Assembly (NCBI GenBank): GCA_015680685.1
Contig: MNCI01016355.1
Coordinates: 795,388 to 859,387 of the forward strand
Source of the DNA: Gnetum montanum
Lineage: Eukaryota > Streptophyta > Gnetopsida > Gnetales > Gnetaceae
Direction of reading: 5' to 3'
DNA length: 64,000 bases
Position numbers and translations under genes: made by a program. The notes beneath the pieces were generated by a model, which did no database searches, was not told the origin of the DNA, and was given only the letters and a program-made list of their open reading frames with translations. Positions 19,870-32,168 of this stretch are shown one piece after another. Position 1 is the stretch's first letter, and each line of letters begins with the position of its first letter.

Positions 19870-22650
19870 GGGAGAGTTGAAAATTCTAGAAACCTTTGAA
19901 TTGGAGCCCTTAAAATTGAAAATATTATTGGAGCCCTTAGAATATGTATTCTCAAACAATGGAAGATTGATAATTATCAATGTCCATCTCACTAAGGAAC
20001 CAAAAAGAAGTTGTTGAGAGTAGTGAACAAATGGATAGTAACCTTTGCGTCATCATATGATGAAATCATAGGGATAGATCCACACATATGCCAACATCAG
20101 ATCTACATAGACTCAACTATCAAGCCCAAAAGATAATCATAAAGGAGATTGAACCCAAAATTAAAGGAAGTTGTTAAAAATGAGGTAGAAAAGTTCTTGA
20201 AGGTTGGGTACATCTATCCTATGGTAGAAAATGAGTGGGTAAGGTCACTTGTCATTGTACCAAAGAAAGGATGGCAATGGAGGATCTATATAGAATTTAG
20301 GATATTGAACATGGTCACTTTCATGTATCATTTTTCTTTACCATTTGTGGACTAGGTGTTGAATACCATAGTAGGTCATAGGTACTACAGTTTTCTGGAT
20401 GGGTATAGTGGTTATAACCAGATCCAAATGACACTAGAGGACCAAGCCAAAGCAACATTTACAAGACCATGGGGAACATTTTCATATAAAAAAATGTTCT
20501 TTGGTCTATGTAATGCCCTTGCTACTTTTCAACACCTTTTCCTTAACATATTTCAATAGTAGATTGGTAATGGTGTGGAAGTCTTTATGCATGACTTCTC
20601 CACTTATGGTGTTAATTTTCAACAAGAACTAGATCAGCTTGAAAAGGTATTAAAATGGTGTGTGGAAAACAACCTAAGGCTTAATTAGTTGAAGAGCCAC
20701 TTCATGGTCTAGAAGGCAATTATCTTGGAATGCTAGATTTTAGAAAAATGAATTGAGGTAGATGTAGACAAGATAAGGGTCATCCAAGGAATTACTAGAC
20801 AACCTTAAATAGTTAAGGATGTGAGGTCATTCCTTGAACACACAGGTTACTATAGGCACTTCATAGAAAACTTCTCCAAAATCACCAAAATGTTGTTGGA
20901 ACTCACTAAGAAGGATCCAACATTTGAATGGATCAAAGAATTCAAATGAGCATTCTAGCTCTTGAAACAAAAGCTCATAGGAACACTAATTCTATGAGCA
21001 CTAGATTGGTTTAAACTATTCCACATTATGAAAGATGCATCCAATTATGCATTGGGACTAGTACTTACATAGATGGATGATCAAAAACATCCATATGGCA
21101 TCTATTGTACAAGTAGAAGTATTTCCAATGCATACCTTAATTACACCACAACAAAAAAATAATTAATGGTGGTGATGCATGCTCTTGAAAAATTCAAGCA
21201 CTATGTGCATGGATATCCCATTTTTGGACACATTGATCATTGTGCTATTCACTTCATGAACAAGCCAATAGTGAACCCTCATGTTTTATGATGATTGGTG
21301 ATCTTACAAGAGTTTCACTTAACATTGGTGGATAAAAAGGGAAGGGAGAATGTTATTGTTGATCATTTATCTTAGTTAAGTTGAGATAACAAGGCTAATG
21401 AAGAACCTTTTCTTGACTAATTTCTAGATGAGTTACTTTTTTCCAAAGAAACTAAGATCACAAGGTCATCTAGAATCACAAATTGGTATGATGAATCTCT
21501 CCTACTTACTCACTCAAGAGACTCCTACAAAATAGAACTATAAGAAGATAATAGTTTCTTCATAAGTTAAATATTACATGAAGATAGGAAGTAACCTCTA
21601 TAAAATTTGTACAGACAGCTTGGTCCATTGGTATGTACCAAATGAAGATCAACTTTGAGTTCTCTAGGATGCTCATGAAGATCCTTGTAGGGGCCATTAT
21701 GTTGAGAGGAGAATGATCATTATAATATTGATGGTAGGATATTTTTATCCTACAATCTTTAAGGATGTTCATTTTTTTGTCCATTCTTGTGAATGGTGTC
21801 AATCAGATGGAGGAATGACAACCAAAATGGAGGGATCTTAATAGTGGATTTAACCATTGGAGCCTTTCAATCTTTGAGAGATTGATTTCATGGGATTCAT
21901 TACTCTAATGTTTAATGATAAGTCTTACATTCTTATTACAATGGACTATTGTACCAAATGGGCCAAATTTGTAGTTATCATTGACTGTACTTCTTCCACC
22001 ATAGCCTGATTCTTTGAATAACAAGTGGTAAGTAGGTTTGATGTACCTAGGACACTAATTTCTGATAATGAATCTCATTTCATTGATGCTACTTTCCTAA
22101 AGCTAATGCAACGCTTGGGGTTGAAACATGAATTCACAACCTCTTATCATTCCTAAGCTAATGGTTAGGCTAAAGTCACCAACAGGGAGATTACAAGAAT
22201 TTTGATAAGAACCATTAGTAGGTATAGAAAAGATGAGCACCAAAGTTAATGATCCCCTATGGGCTTATCACTCAACTTGGAAACTTATTATAGACTACTC
22301 TCCCTATGAGCTAGTTTATAAAAAGTTATCCAAATTTCTAATTCAAATTGAATTGCATGCAGTCATAACTATATGTGACCTTGACCTAAATATTAACTTT
22401 GCATAGAAGAAAAGATTAATGGCACTCAACGTACTAGATGAGAATCGAAGGATAGCTTTGATGATGAATGAAATGTATAAGGCATATCACAAACAATGAC
22501 ATGATGCTTGAATAAGGAAAGTTGAATTTCAACCAAGAGATAAGGTTCTCTATTAGAACCCCACATATCTTCCTCACAAACTAAGTTTCAAATGACTATG
22601 GAAAGGACCATACATTGTACATTTAACTTTTCCTTTAGGGGATATGACAA
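19870..22650 (+). pseudogene. Element A pol pseudogene: RT, RNase H, integrase
   Basis: RT spans about 20140-20950, with MNPKLKEVVKNEVEKFL, VPKKGWQWRIYIEFR, FLDGYSGYNQI, FFGLCNALATFQ and FMHDFSTYG. The last replaces the catalytic MDD by MHD, so RT would be inactive even without stops. The RT-end wording is the Athila/Tat type. RNase H follows at about 20995-21290 (MKDASNYALG, NYTTTKK). Integrase follows at about 21640-22650, with an H...CEWCQ zinc region, TMDYCTKWA (first Asp), ISDNESHF (second Asp) and TNREI (Glu). Many in-frame TAG/TGA codons interrupt it, consistent with G-to-A and C-to-T decay. Protease and the end of gag are missing upstream, where element D abuts. Confidence 0.85.
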
Positions 22651-24511
22651 TCTACCATCGAACAAGCCCCCAAAATCACATGTTGATTAACATCCAACAA
22701 GTGAAACCCTTTAAAGACTTTGAAGTAACCAAGAGCAACCACAACACCCTAACACAGAAACGAGCATACTCTATTTTCAAAATCTCTTCCTTCCAACTTA
22801 GTCATGGGGGAGATAACCATCTTATTAACACCTTGAAGAGGATGAGATTTTCACTTTTTTGTTTTACATTATTTTTATTACTTTTTGACTATTATTCATA
22901 CATTTTTTATTTTTTATTTACATATTTTAACTTTCTTATATATTTTTCATTATTGCATTTTCCCTTTATTTTATGCTTTATTATTGTTGTTGTTGTTGTT
23001 GTTTTGTTTCATATAATATTTATTTTTTATTTTCTTATTGTTGTAATTATTAGTATTGCTAAATCTAGTTAGGATTGTTATTGGTATGCATAGGTCAACT
23101 TTGCTTTTAGGACAATGTTCTCTATTATCAAGTTGTCAGTTATACAATGGTATGAGGTAGTTAGCCTACAACATCCACCTATTCCATCTCTCCTGATATT
23201 AGATCTATATCATTGTGAGACTATGGTTCTTTCCTTCTAAAAACTAAAGCTAACTCATGATCTTGTTACTTAACAAATAGATGAAGGATTAAGTGGAAAT
23301 GGAAAAGGGTGTGGTCTGAAAGTGATTTATTGAGTTTTCTTCTTGACTTCCTCCATGAGTCTCATGACTCCCCAAGAAATGTATCATCACTCTTCCTATA
23401 ATTCAAAAGGAAAGTATATCTTTGTAAAGTATGGTTCCCTTTCCAAAAGAAAGATGGAATAAAAACACACCTCTCTAAAGATCTCTTGTAATACAAGCAC
23501 TAGTTATGAGGATGGAAAGACATGTTACCCATGCTTAAAGGCACCCCTCTAACTAAGGCCCAAATTTCTTCCTTAAAATGTTCAACTACTTTCCACTTTC
23601 TTTTTTCTTCTTTTTTTAAAATGATGATCATTTTCTATGGTTGTTATATTCTCATGATAACATGAGAGAAGTAGCACCATAATGTGAGATCACTGTTAAT
23701 GCTATGGACTTGGTTTGGAACTTGAACAGGCTAGGATATAGATCACTTTGATCACTTAATTTATAAGGGTATTTTGTCAAATGATCTAGCTTCTCATGTT
23801 CCTTTTTCTCTATAACTTATTTTTCAACTTCATTTTTTCTTATCTTATTGCTACATACCATGGTCATTTTGATAATATTCAATCTTGTAGATTGCATAGT
23901 CTTGGAAGCAGTAGTTGTGTGGATATGGTGTTTAACCTAGATCAATATTAAATTTCCAAGATGCACATAGACTCATTGTGATATAGTTATGCAAGGAAAG
24001 TTTTTGGGCATAGGCCTACTTTGGCAAGGAGCCACTTTCATAGCTTTTGGAATGTCTAGTTTAACCCCCACTACCATATGCCTTAGTTCTTTTCATTACA
24101 ATCTTGATGATTTTCATAATCCAACTTTATGTTTACTTCCACTTTAGTTCTCAATCATGGAACTAATGATTTGTTGTTAACCTTCTTTTCACTCCTTTCT
24201 GGCTTCCATTTGGCTCTTGATTCATCTTAAAATTCTTCAAAAAACCCTTAGTCTATGATTTAAAAATTTTATACTGGATGTGTCAATGCAATCCTATGCA
24301 TTGATGCATCATCATTGATGAAACCCAAAAAAAAAAAACTCCACATGACCATTAGCATAAATTTTCACATTTTTCTTCCAACATGAATAGATTTTCTACA
24401 ATTTTCAAAGTCCAAAATCTTCTAGAAGCCATAACTTGCTTCTAACATACTTGTTTTAACCCATTCTATGACCTGTGAGCTCTCGGAGGTATGCTCTACA
24501 TTGTGGAGGCA
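22651..24511 (+). mobile_element. Post-pol non-coding region of element A
   Basis: Starts with the conserved tract TTAGTCATGGGGGAGAT (about 22798-22814), also found after pol in the other copy at 52669-52684. A T-rich segment (22850-23060) translates as a run of hydrophobic residues but looks like low-complexity DNA. At about 23480-23580 the complement matches 51690-51780 (TAGTTAGAGGGG and GGGTAACATG), showing that it is the same post-pol region as in the intact element. The rest is unassigned. Confidence 0.55.
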
Positions 24512-25605
24512 TGAATGCTAGAATTTATCAACAAATTTTGATAAAACCCCATATATCAGGTATTAAAATAATACTAAAAGAAGAAGATACCAACAATACC
24601 CGCAAATTAACTATCTTTGGAACCTATTTTTGTAACAATAGAAAAATTTAGTGTTATAAAGATGAAAGAATTTGTGTGAAATAGTTTTAACCCTAGAATT
24701 CACGGGCCTCGAAAGGATTTGGGGTATCTTAGGCAATCTTGTTGATCACCTAAGGACTTGAAAAATCAGTTACCAAAAGGGATATATGAAAATGGATGAA
24801 AACATGTAAATACAGATCCAATGCTAAATCAGTGAGTGATAACTGAAAATAATACTAAAAATAGTAGAAAATGTGGCCAAAAATAAATTGTAAACTTTGT
24901 ATTAGCTCCAAAGTATAATGGTAAGAGAATGAAAGTTGTGAAACTATGAATGTTCCATAGATCTTTGTAAAGAATGGTGTTGAAAATCTAGCTTGTGGAT
25001 GGGTGGTGTGTATTCTACAATCCTCCCAAATGTGTTAACTTTTCTTAAATGTACTTCTATATGTCACTATAATAGGCTCTTAGTGCTCACAATGATTAGC
25101 ATTGGAGTGGAAAATGTTCTTGGGCTATCAAATATACTCCAAAATTCTCTAGTTTGGAGAAGTCTCAAATGATCTAAAAAGTCTCTAAAAAATGATTTTG
25201 ATTCTTGTTTTTATAGGCCACCATTTACCATTACTATGTTGATCAAGTTCTACTAAGTATTCTGAGTAGTTACTTAGTGTATTTGGAGTATTTTTCATGT
25301 TTAAAAAATGCAACATATTAGCCACAAGCATTTTTAACTTTTTGTGCCACATTTGGTAATGGTTTTGACTTTTGAGCTCAAATGCGTTGACATAATGAAA
25401 TTCATAGCTCATTTGACAATGTTAGCCATGAATCTCATTTTACATGTTTAAAAATGATTCATGATTTTTTCCAAAATAAGACCATAAGGTAGCCTTTTTT
25501 ATGAGAAAATGAGATCATTTTTTCCATTGAATCTAATCAAAATTACAATTAAAACTTAGCTACTAGGGTTCTCTTTTTGTAACATGAATTTTCTTGAGGT
25601 GTTCA
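24512..25605 (-). mobile_element. 3' LTR of element C (gag-protease-only element)
   Basis: About 1.09 kb that recurs in the same orientation at 36121-37240 (for example AAAAGGGATATATGAAAAT, and the GATGGGTGGTGTGT region). The right end CTTGAGGTGTTCA corresponds to a TGAACACC start on the minus strand. Next to it, TTGGCCCCTTTTTG is the complement of a polypurine tract (AAAAAGGGGCCAA), which fixes minus orientation. The left boundary is approximate and no target-site duplication was found. This is a different LTR family from the Athila-like ones. Confidence 0.65.
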
Positions 25606-27129
25606 TTGGCCCCTTTTTGTTGAAGTTTTGAGGATTGACCCAAAAGACATCAATAAAGAATGCGAAACACCACCATGGATTTGTCACCAATGCTTTCCTC
25701 TCCACACTTGATTCTATAGTTGTCAAATCATGCCAAAGAGTGCTTGCAAGGGTGAAATAAGGTCACAATGGGATGAGATAATGGATATGTTGGTTATTAG
25801 AGAATGGTCAAGTGGGCTAATAAAGAACTCCAAATATGCTGACATCATGGTTATGGCATGGTGGTGACCTATTTGCTGAATGAGAAGGGCTTCATGCTTT
25901 ATGCTTGAATTACTAGTTACATGTGCTGAGATTTGATGAAACCAATGCTTTGAAATTTGCTACTTTTGCCAATTGGCTTTTTTTTAAGCCATTGATTTAC
26001 TTAACTTTAGGCTACATTGACCTCTAGGTTTTCTTGACATTTTCTCCCTTCTTTTTTTTGTGGAGGGAGTGAAACCTTCTTTAGGTTTCATTGTTAAGAC
26101 TGAATTTTTGTTTTCTTGCTGAATGAAGAGTCTAAAGGTTCAAAAAACTTGATTGATGGGGCATGTATAAGATGATTTCACATGACCATGGTGCATGAAT
26201 GTTAAAAAAATGTTTTCATTGTTAGTGAGGTAACGAAGGCTAAAGTTTGGTTATGGAGTAATGGCTAAGAAGGAGTAATAGGAATGATGTGAGGTAAATA
26301 CTTTTGGTAAGATTGAACAAGCTAGTCAAATCTCATGTATTGAAATCACATAATAACTGACCGTTGTGATGAGTCACACCTCAATGATGACTTCAAGCTC
26401 ATCCTGCAAACACAACTCTAAGAGGATAAGAGAACAAGTCAAAGAATACATGTGATTACAAGATGTTACATGAAATTACATGAGATAAGGAGCAAATATG
26501 GATCATCATGAGATACAACTGGTAGAACATGAGAACTCTATATATTACTTTGTAGATTCACACAAAGTTTATAGTTTTTTGAGATGCCAAAGAGATGAAA
26601 GGTCATGTAGGCTTGCTTGTTATAAGCTACTCAGATTGTCAATGTCAATACTTCATCCAAACCTATGAATAAAGACTACAAGAAAACATGTTAATGTTAG
26701 ATGTAATTAAAGCCATGTAAAGGATTTAATGTTTCCTTTTAGGGGTTTGATGATGTCTTTAGTAAACTAAGGTTCTAGTGAGGAACTTGGTTTCATGGTT
26801 TTCTTCATACCATTGTAGATTGAAATGGGGAATTCGACCAAGGAATCCTCTGTGATGTTTTTGGCCTCAAGGTCAAGAGCAGTCAGGCCATTCTAAGGCA
26901 TTAAAATTATATAGTAAAAAGGATTTTAGGCTTAAGGTATAGGTGTTCAAGGTTAACTTGGTTGAACAACATCACCAGAAGGGTCTACTTAGGCTCAAAG
27001 GCTAGTTGAATTGCTTCCTCATTCATTCTAGCTCAATCTTGCATGTCAACATAAGCACATTAAGTGACATTTGCAAGATATAATTATGAAAAAATGTTAA
27101 AATAATGCAAAATTTTGTAATAATAGAGC
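25606..27129 (-). mobile_element. Element C internal region, no coding seen
   Basis: Follows the polypurine tract. No RT, integrase or other frame was recognised on either strand; the region is AT-rich without obvious repeats. Confidence 0.4.
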
Positions 27130-27310
27130 AAAATAAAATCAAAAAAGTAAAACAAGGCTAAAGAAGGTAATATAGGATCACAATAAGGCAAAGTAAGGTA
27201 AAACTAGGTAGAACAAGGTCAAATAAGGCCATAACAAGGTAAAATATGGCTAAACAAGGTTAAAACATGGTCAAATAAGGTAAACAAGGTAAAAATAATG
27301 TAAGAATAAT
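27130..27310 (+). repeat. Degenerate 9-12-bp tandem repeat (AAGGTAAAA-type)
   Basis: About fifteen short units of the form AAGGT-MAAA or ATGG-YTAAAC follow each other with small length changes. This is a simple-sequence array inside element C. Confidence 0.7.
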
Positions 27311-27429
27311 GTAATAAATAATATTATTTATTTTTTGAATCATTATATGATCAAGATAAGCAAAAATATAATGAAAGCAAGCTATAAATGGGCAAAATAA
27401 TAGGTTTGTATGTCAATTAGGCTTTAAAA

Positions 27430-28820
27430 AGCTAAGTATTTCCATTCTTAGTGTGTGGGAGGCAGTGGGATAGTGTGTGAACATTTTAGAGAATGGCGAA
27501 TGTGTGTGAGGCCTAATGGGGTGTAAGTAATAGGGATAAGATTGACAATGTGTGGGACCTGGGTTAGTAGCATGTGAGCACTTTAGACTAGTTCCATTGT
27601 GTATGAAGCTTGATGTGGTAGCTTGTGAATGTCCTAGGTCATGTGGTCAGCATATGAGGCCTAATATGATAACTTGTGGGCATTTTTGACCAAGTTTATA
27701 GCTTGTATGACTTGGTATGATAGCCTATGGATTGTGTGGGATGGATTCATAGCTTGTTTGATCATCTTAGGCAATGTATAGGCAATATTGACTAGGTTGG
27801 CAGCTTGTTTATGTCTCACAAGCTATCCCATATGCTAGTACAGTGTATGAGACACTTAGTTAATCTTTTTAGGCTATGTGGTGACAACTAGGTAGCGTAT
27901 GGGATTGATCTTAGTATCATGTGAACTAGGATTTAAGGTTTGACAACATGTAGAAGATAATTTCATTGTCAATTTCCCTTACCTAGCATGTGAGTCACTT
28001 GGTGGTTTGGTTCTAGGTTTATGGAACCCACCCATTAGCTTTTTTGACTAATTTGACAACATATGGGATCCTAGATGTTAATTTCATGCCAAGATGCAGC
28101 ATATGAAGTCAATTTCCTCCTCATAGCATGTGAGAAACTTGGTTAATTTTCTTAGGATCTATGGAACCCACTAGGTAGCATATGGAAGTTGTATGGGTAG
28201 TGTGTAGGATAAGGAAAATTAATTCAATAATATATTTTAGTGTATGAGAGTAATTTCACATCTAATTTCCCATCCCCAACATGTGGAACCCATAGTATTT
28301 TTGCTCATGGTTTGTGAAACCTACCTTTTGCCAAAATTGATTGTATTGATTGTGTGTGAGGCTTGGAAATCCAAAATCTTCATCAAAACACAATGTATGA
28401 ACTTAATTTCCCCCTCTATTTTCTCTCCCGAGTGTGTGAAACCTTAGGTATTTTTGGCGATGCTCCATGGGGTCCACACATCAACAAAATTGATCATATT
28501 GGTTGCATGTGAGGCTTGGAAACCAAAAATATTTACTAAATGTAGCATGTGAAGCTTATTTCATTCTTAATTTCCCATACATAGTGTGTAAAGGATAGTT
28601 CTTGGCTTGTATGAGAAAATATTCACAATGTGTGGGGGCTAGGAAAGAGATTTTTAGATCAAATCCCAACATACGAAGCTAATTTCATACTTAATTTCTC
28701 TTGCTCAACATGTGAGAACTAGACTTGGGATTATAAAATCATTCACAAACCATATTCAAAATAATTTTTGCTTTTCTACCTTTTGAGCTCAGCGTGTGGG
28801 AGCAATCCTAGGGATTTTAG
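27430..28820 (+). repeat. Long degenerate repeat array with AGCATGTGAG core
   Basis: The core AGCATGTGAG (variants GTGTGTGAGG, AGCTTGTGAA) recurs dozens of times. In the second half it becomes a larger unit of about 125-165 bp marked by TTAATTTCCC, seen near 27970, 28104, 28264, 28405, 28569 and 28693. No ORF runs through it. It is part of element C and shares its core with the shorter array at 35590-35765. Confidence 0.65.
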
Positions 28821-29395
28821 GCTTCTCTTTGTAGCAGTTAGAGGTGGAACTATTGGAATTCGACAATCATGGTGGAAAAGAATGGACCAATAAGTTGAAA
28901 TCTAGGATTGATGAAGGCTTATGAATCCATCTAAAGGTGAATGATCTTCATTTATGACTACTAGATACTAATCTTCTATTATTTTCTATGGTTTTGGCTA
29001 AATTATGAAATTTTTTTTCCACTTCTAGGCTTGTTTTGATGGATATTTTTTCATTTTGATAGCATCAAATCCAAGATTTATGTTTTTCAACTATCTTGGG
29101 GATGAGATTTTGGATTTTTGGCATTTTCTAGTGAAGATTTGGATTTTTTTCCAAATACATGTGCAACGTTGATGTCTTGTTTTTGCCTATTTTAATGAAA
29201 TTTTATTGTTATTTCTAGCCACTGTATGATGAGGTTTCTAGGTTTTGACTACATAGAATTGTTGTTTGAGGAATTTCACTTATCCTAGAGGTGAAATTGG
29301 ATTTTAAAAAATTTTCAGCAAATATTTGAGTTTTTCCTTTGCCTAGTATACAATGTTTTGGCTATTGGCATTATTTTTTGAGGTTTTGGATTTTT
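28821..29395. other. Element C internal region, unassigned
   Basis: T-rich sequence with recurring TTTTTGGATTTTT phrases and no coding frame. Confidence 0.35.
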
Positions 29396-29715
29396 CCATG
29401 GCTAAATTAGTAGCATTGATAGGGTTTTAATCACAGATGGTCAACATCTTGGATCTTTAGGAAGGGTAGATGTAGTGTAGAATGGTTTTGGACCAAGTTT
29501 TAATTTTTTATAATTTTTAAAAATATTTTTCAAGGATTTTTTGCAAGTTTTGGGTTTTTCCATGGCTAAACTTGCAGCGTTGACAGGGTTTTAATCACAT
29601 ATGATCAACATCTTAGATCTTTGGCAAGGGTAGATGTAGTGTAGAAGGGTTTTGGTCCAAGTTTGAATTTTTTAGAATTTTTAAAAATATTTTTCAAGGG
29701 TTTTTCTACAGTTAG
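29396..29715 (+). repeat. Direct tandem repeat of 164 bp, two copies
   Basis: CCATGGCTAAATTAG at 29396 and CCATGGCTAAACTTG at 29560 start two similar copies. Both contain AGGGTTTTAATCACA and TAGATGTAGTGTAGAA. Divergence is about 10% by eye. Confidence 0.75.
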
Positions 29716-30873
29716 TCAATTGCAAACTAAGGTTTTTATGGCTAAATATTGTAAAAATTAAGGGTATTTGACACTTGTAAGTGCAGCACTATTGATGAAT
29801 TTGGGTAGTTCTAGCCATGTTCATTGCATCTGTGGTTGAAAAAAATTTTAAAATTTTTTCTAGATTTTTTCTAACCCTGGGAGTCTATGCTAGTCAATTT
29901 GTGGTTGGGATGTGAAGTTCTGAATTTTTTTTGACTTGTGTTGACAACGTTTGGGTGCTTGGAGCTTGAATTGTATAATGTGGATTTTTCCTATTCCCAT
30001 GACTAGTGTGTGAGCACCTAGGCTTTACAAGGACAACATATGACATTTCATGGACTGATGTGATAGTATATAGGAGACTTTGGGATTTTTTATAGGGGAG
30101 AATCATAGCATATGGGCTGCTAGAGTTAGAAAATCTTGTATTTTTCACCTCCTTCCCACATTTTTAGTGTTGGTTATTTTCCTAGTCTTTGAAGCCTTTA
30201 TCTTCAAGCATCTTAATTTTCCTAGGCCCAACACTGTCAATCTTACTCACTTGTTTTGTGTAATTTTCATTATTATGAGGTTTTCAGTTTTCATGAAAAT
30301 TATTTGTTAAAATGCCTAACATATTTAATTTTTTTTTTTGGGTTTTTAATTTTAGTTTAAGTGAAATTCATAGTTTTGTTCATGAATTTTGGCTAGCTTA
30401 TAATTTGGTTTCCCTTGCCAAACTTGTCAATTTTTTATGTTTTATTGGTTTTAATGCTAATACATGTTCTAATAGTTCAATGTTATGCTTATTTACAGGC
30501 TCTTAGTATTTTCCCTTCTTCTTGCATGTTTTTTTTCTAAGCTATTGATATTGGTGTTATGATGTCATCTTAGCTAGGTTATAACTACTAGCTTGTTGCT
30601 ACATTTGTAGCTTGAAAGACTACGTATCATCTCCTTGTATTACATTGTGTAGCTATGGATATGATTGTGGAGTACTTGGCCATGTTTGATATTCATGATG
30701 TTGTATGTTGATTGGTTTAACACTACTCCTTTGGTAATAGATTTTTAATTTTTTTATGTTTTTCTATTATTTTATATAAACAATATATTTAGGTTGCATG
30801 TTAAGACAACAAGACTACAAAGTAGAACTTAGCAATATGATGCAATAAAATGGAAAATGTAAAATGACGTATA
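29716..30873. other. Element C internal region, unassigned
   Basis: T-rich on the plus strand. Short ORFs near 30080-30506 are hydrophobic low-complexity readings with no recognised domain. Confidence 0.35.
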
Positions 30874-30881
30874 ACTATTAA

Positions 30882-31681
30882 TGAGCCGTGATATCGCATG
30901 GGCCGCGATATTGCGTCAGCCCCTACGATATCGCATACGCAATATCGCAGCCTGTCGCCAGTTCTATAAATAAGAGGCAACTCTCCCTTGTTTCATCATC
31001 TAGATCTAGACCCTTAGCCAAACTATAGTAGTTTTACCATTCCAGAGTTAGAATAATTTCCATGTGCCCATAGTAGGAGTCTCAAAGTGAACGGATCTTT
31101 ATTTGAGCAAATTGTACCTGAGCATACATTTGTGTACGACAATAAAGATGAACTTTTTGATAAACATTGTAGCATGTGGACTAAGCTAAATAGGATTTAA
31201 TTACTGTTAAATGTTTGAATGCTTTCTTAGATAATTAATCTCTCTCAACCCTCAACTCTCCTAGTTAAGTGCATTTAGTACGACCTCTTCGAGCATGTGT
31301 GTAACGCTTGGTAACCTAGTAACAAATAGCGTTTGGTAATCACAATAGCGTTACATTGGTTCAAGGTGTGTACGGTAAGTGGGAATAGATATTGGTGCTA
31401 GGATGATTAGAACTTAGTTAATGAAGGTTAGTTATTTAGTCTCTTCATCCTTTCCCCTCTTAGCATAGGCGATAAAAAGATAAAAGACATAAAAATCATA
31501 TACCTCAGACTTACTTAACCATACAACCGTGACAATACAAGTAAGTCTGGGAAGACAACAATTGATTAACCTTAAGTGTTCCATTTGGGCGTGTAAGCAC
31601 TTAGTCTTGGAGTTCGACCAGATTGTGCGTGAGACACTCGTATTCATATGGTTGAGTGTAGGGGTACCTCACCACTCATCA
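30882..31681 (+). mobile_element. Solo LTR with perfect 8-bp TSD, nested in element C
   Basis: An 800-bp LTR from TGAGCCGTG to CACTCATCA, flanked by perfect ACTATTAA duplications (30874-30881 and 31682-31689). It has a TATA box (CTATAAATAAG, 30964-30974), an ACAATAAAGATG signal near 31138, the doubled TTGGTAA-box (about 31303-31350) and the family 3' end (ATTCATATGGTTGAGTG). No PBS or polypurine tract adjoins it, so it is solo. U3 is GC- and CpG-rich with inverted GATATCGC motifs. It is better preserved than most LTRs here, and its position dates it after element C. Confidence 0.88.
30887..30948 (+). promoter_or_regulatory. Inverted GATATCGC motifs in the solo LTR U3
   Basis: Four related motifs lie 15-80 bases ahead of the TATA box. 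GCGATATTGCGT (30905-30916) and ACGCAATATCGC (30937-30948) are exact reverse complements. GTGATATCGCAT lies near 30888 and ACGATATCGCAT near 30925. The layout looks like a cluster of sites for a dimeric DNA-binding factor; this role is inferred. Confidence 0.45.
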
Positions 31682-31764
31682 ACTATTAAAGTGAAAAATG
31701 TAAACAATGCAATGAAGAAAATAGGTCATGATGTATGTACAAGAGGAAGAAAGGAAGGTCACAT

Positions 31765-32030
31765 ATTCACTAGTTTTAGGCCTTATCAGGTCATGGTATC
31801 ACCAATTTTAGGCCTTATCAGGTCATGGTATCACCAATTTTAGGCCTTGGTAGGCCATTGCTATACCAATTTTAGGCCCTCTTAGGTTGGTGTATCCAGT
31901 TTTAGGCCCTGGAAGGCCATGGTTTCACCAATTTTAGGCCCTAGTAGGCCATGGTTTACCAGTTTTAGGCCATAGCAGACCATTGTGTTGCTAGTTTTAG
32001 GCCTTGGTAGGCCATAGTTTTTAGTTTTCT
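31765..32030 (+). repeat. Tandem repeat of about 30 bp, eight to nine copies
   Basis: Units of the form CCAATTTTAGGCCTTGGTAGG followed by CCATGGTATCA repeat with length and base changes. It lies between the solo LTR and the protease remnant of element C, and no frame is kept. Confidence 0.8.
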
Positions 32031-32168
32031 AGCAAGCATGAGATAATTTGGAAAGAAAGTACATGGATAAAATAAACATTGAAACATGATACAAATATAC
32101 AAAAGTAAATAAATGATTGTTGATGAAAGAAGGGGTAATATGTTTATTGTGAATTTGTTGCCTAATCT

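Noticed and set aside
22644-23072. 142-codon ORF with a long hydrophobic stretch, possible env-like membrane protein
   Set aside because: The first part is the end of integrase; the hydrophobic part comes from a T-rich low-complexity tract, and the matching region in element B is not conserved as protein.
27430-32030. CRISPR-like array
   Set aside because: Repeats are degenerate, with no constant spacers, and lie in a plant retroelement.
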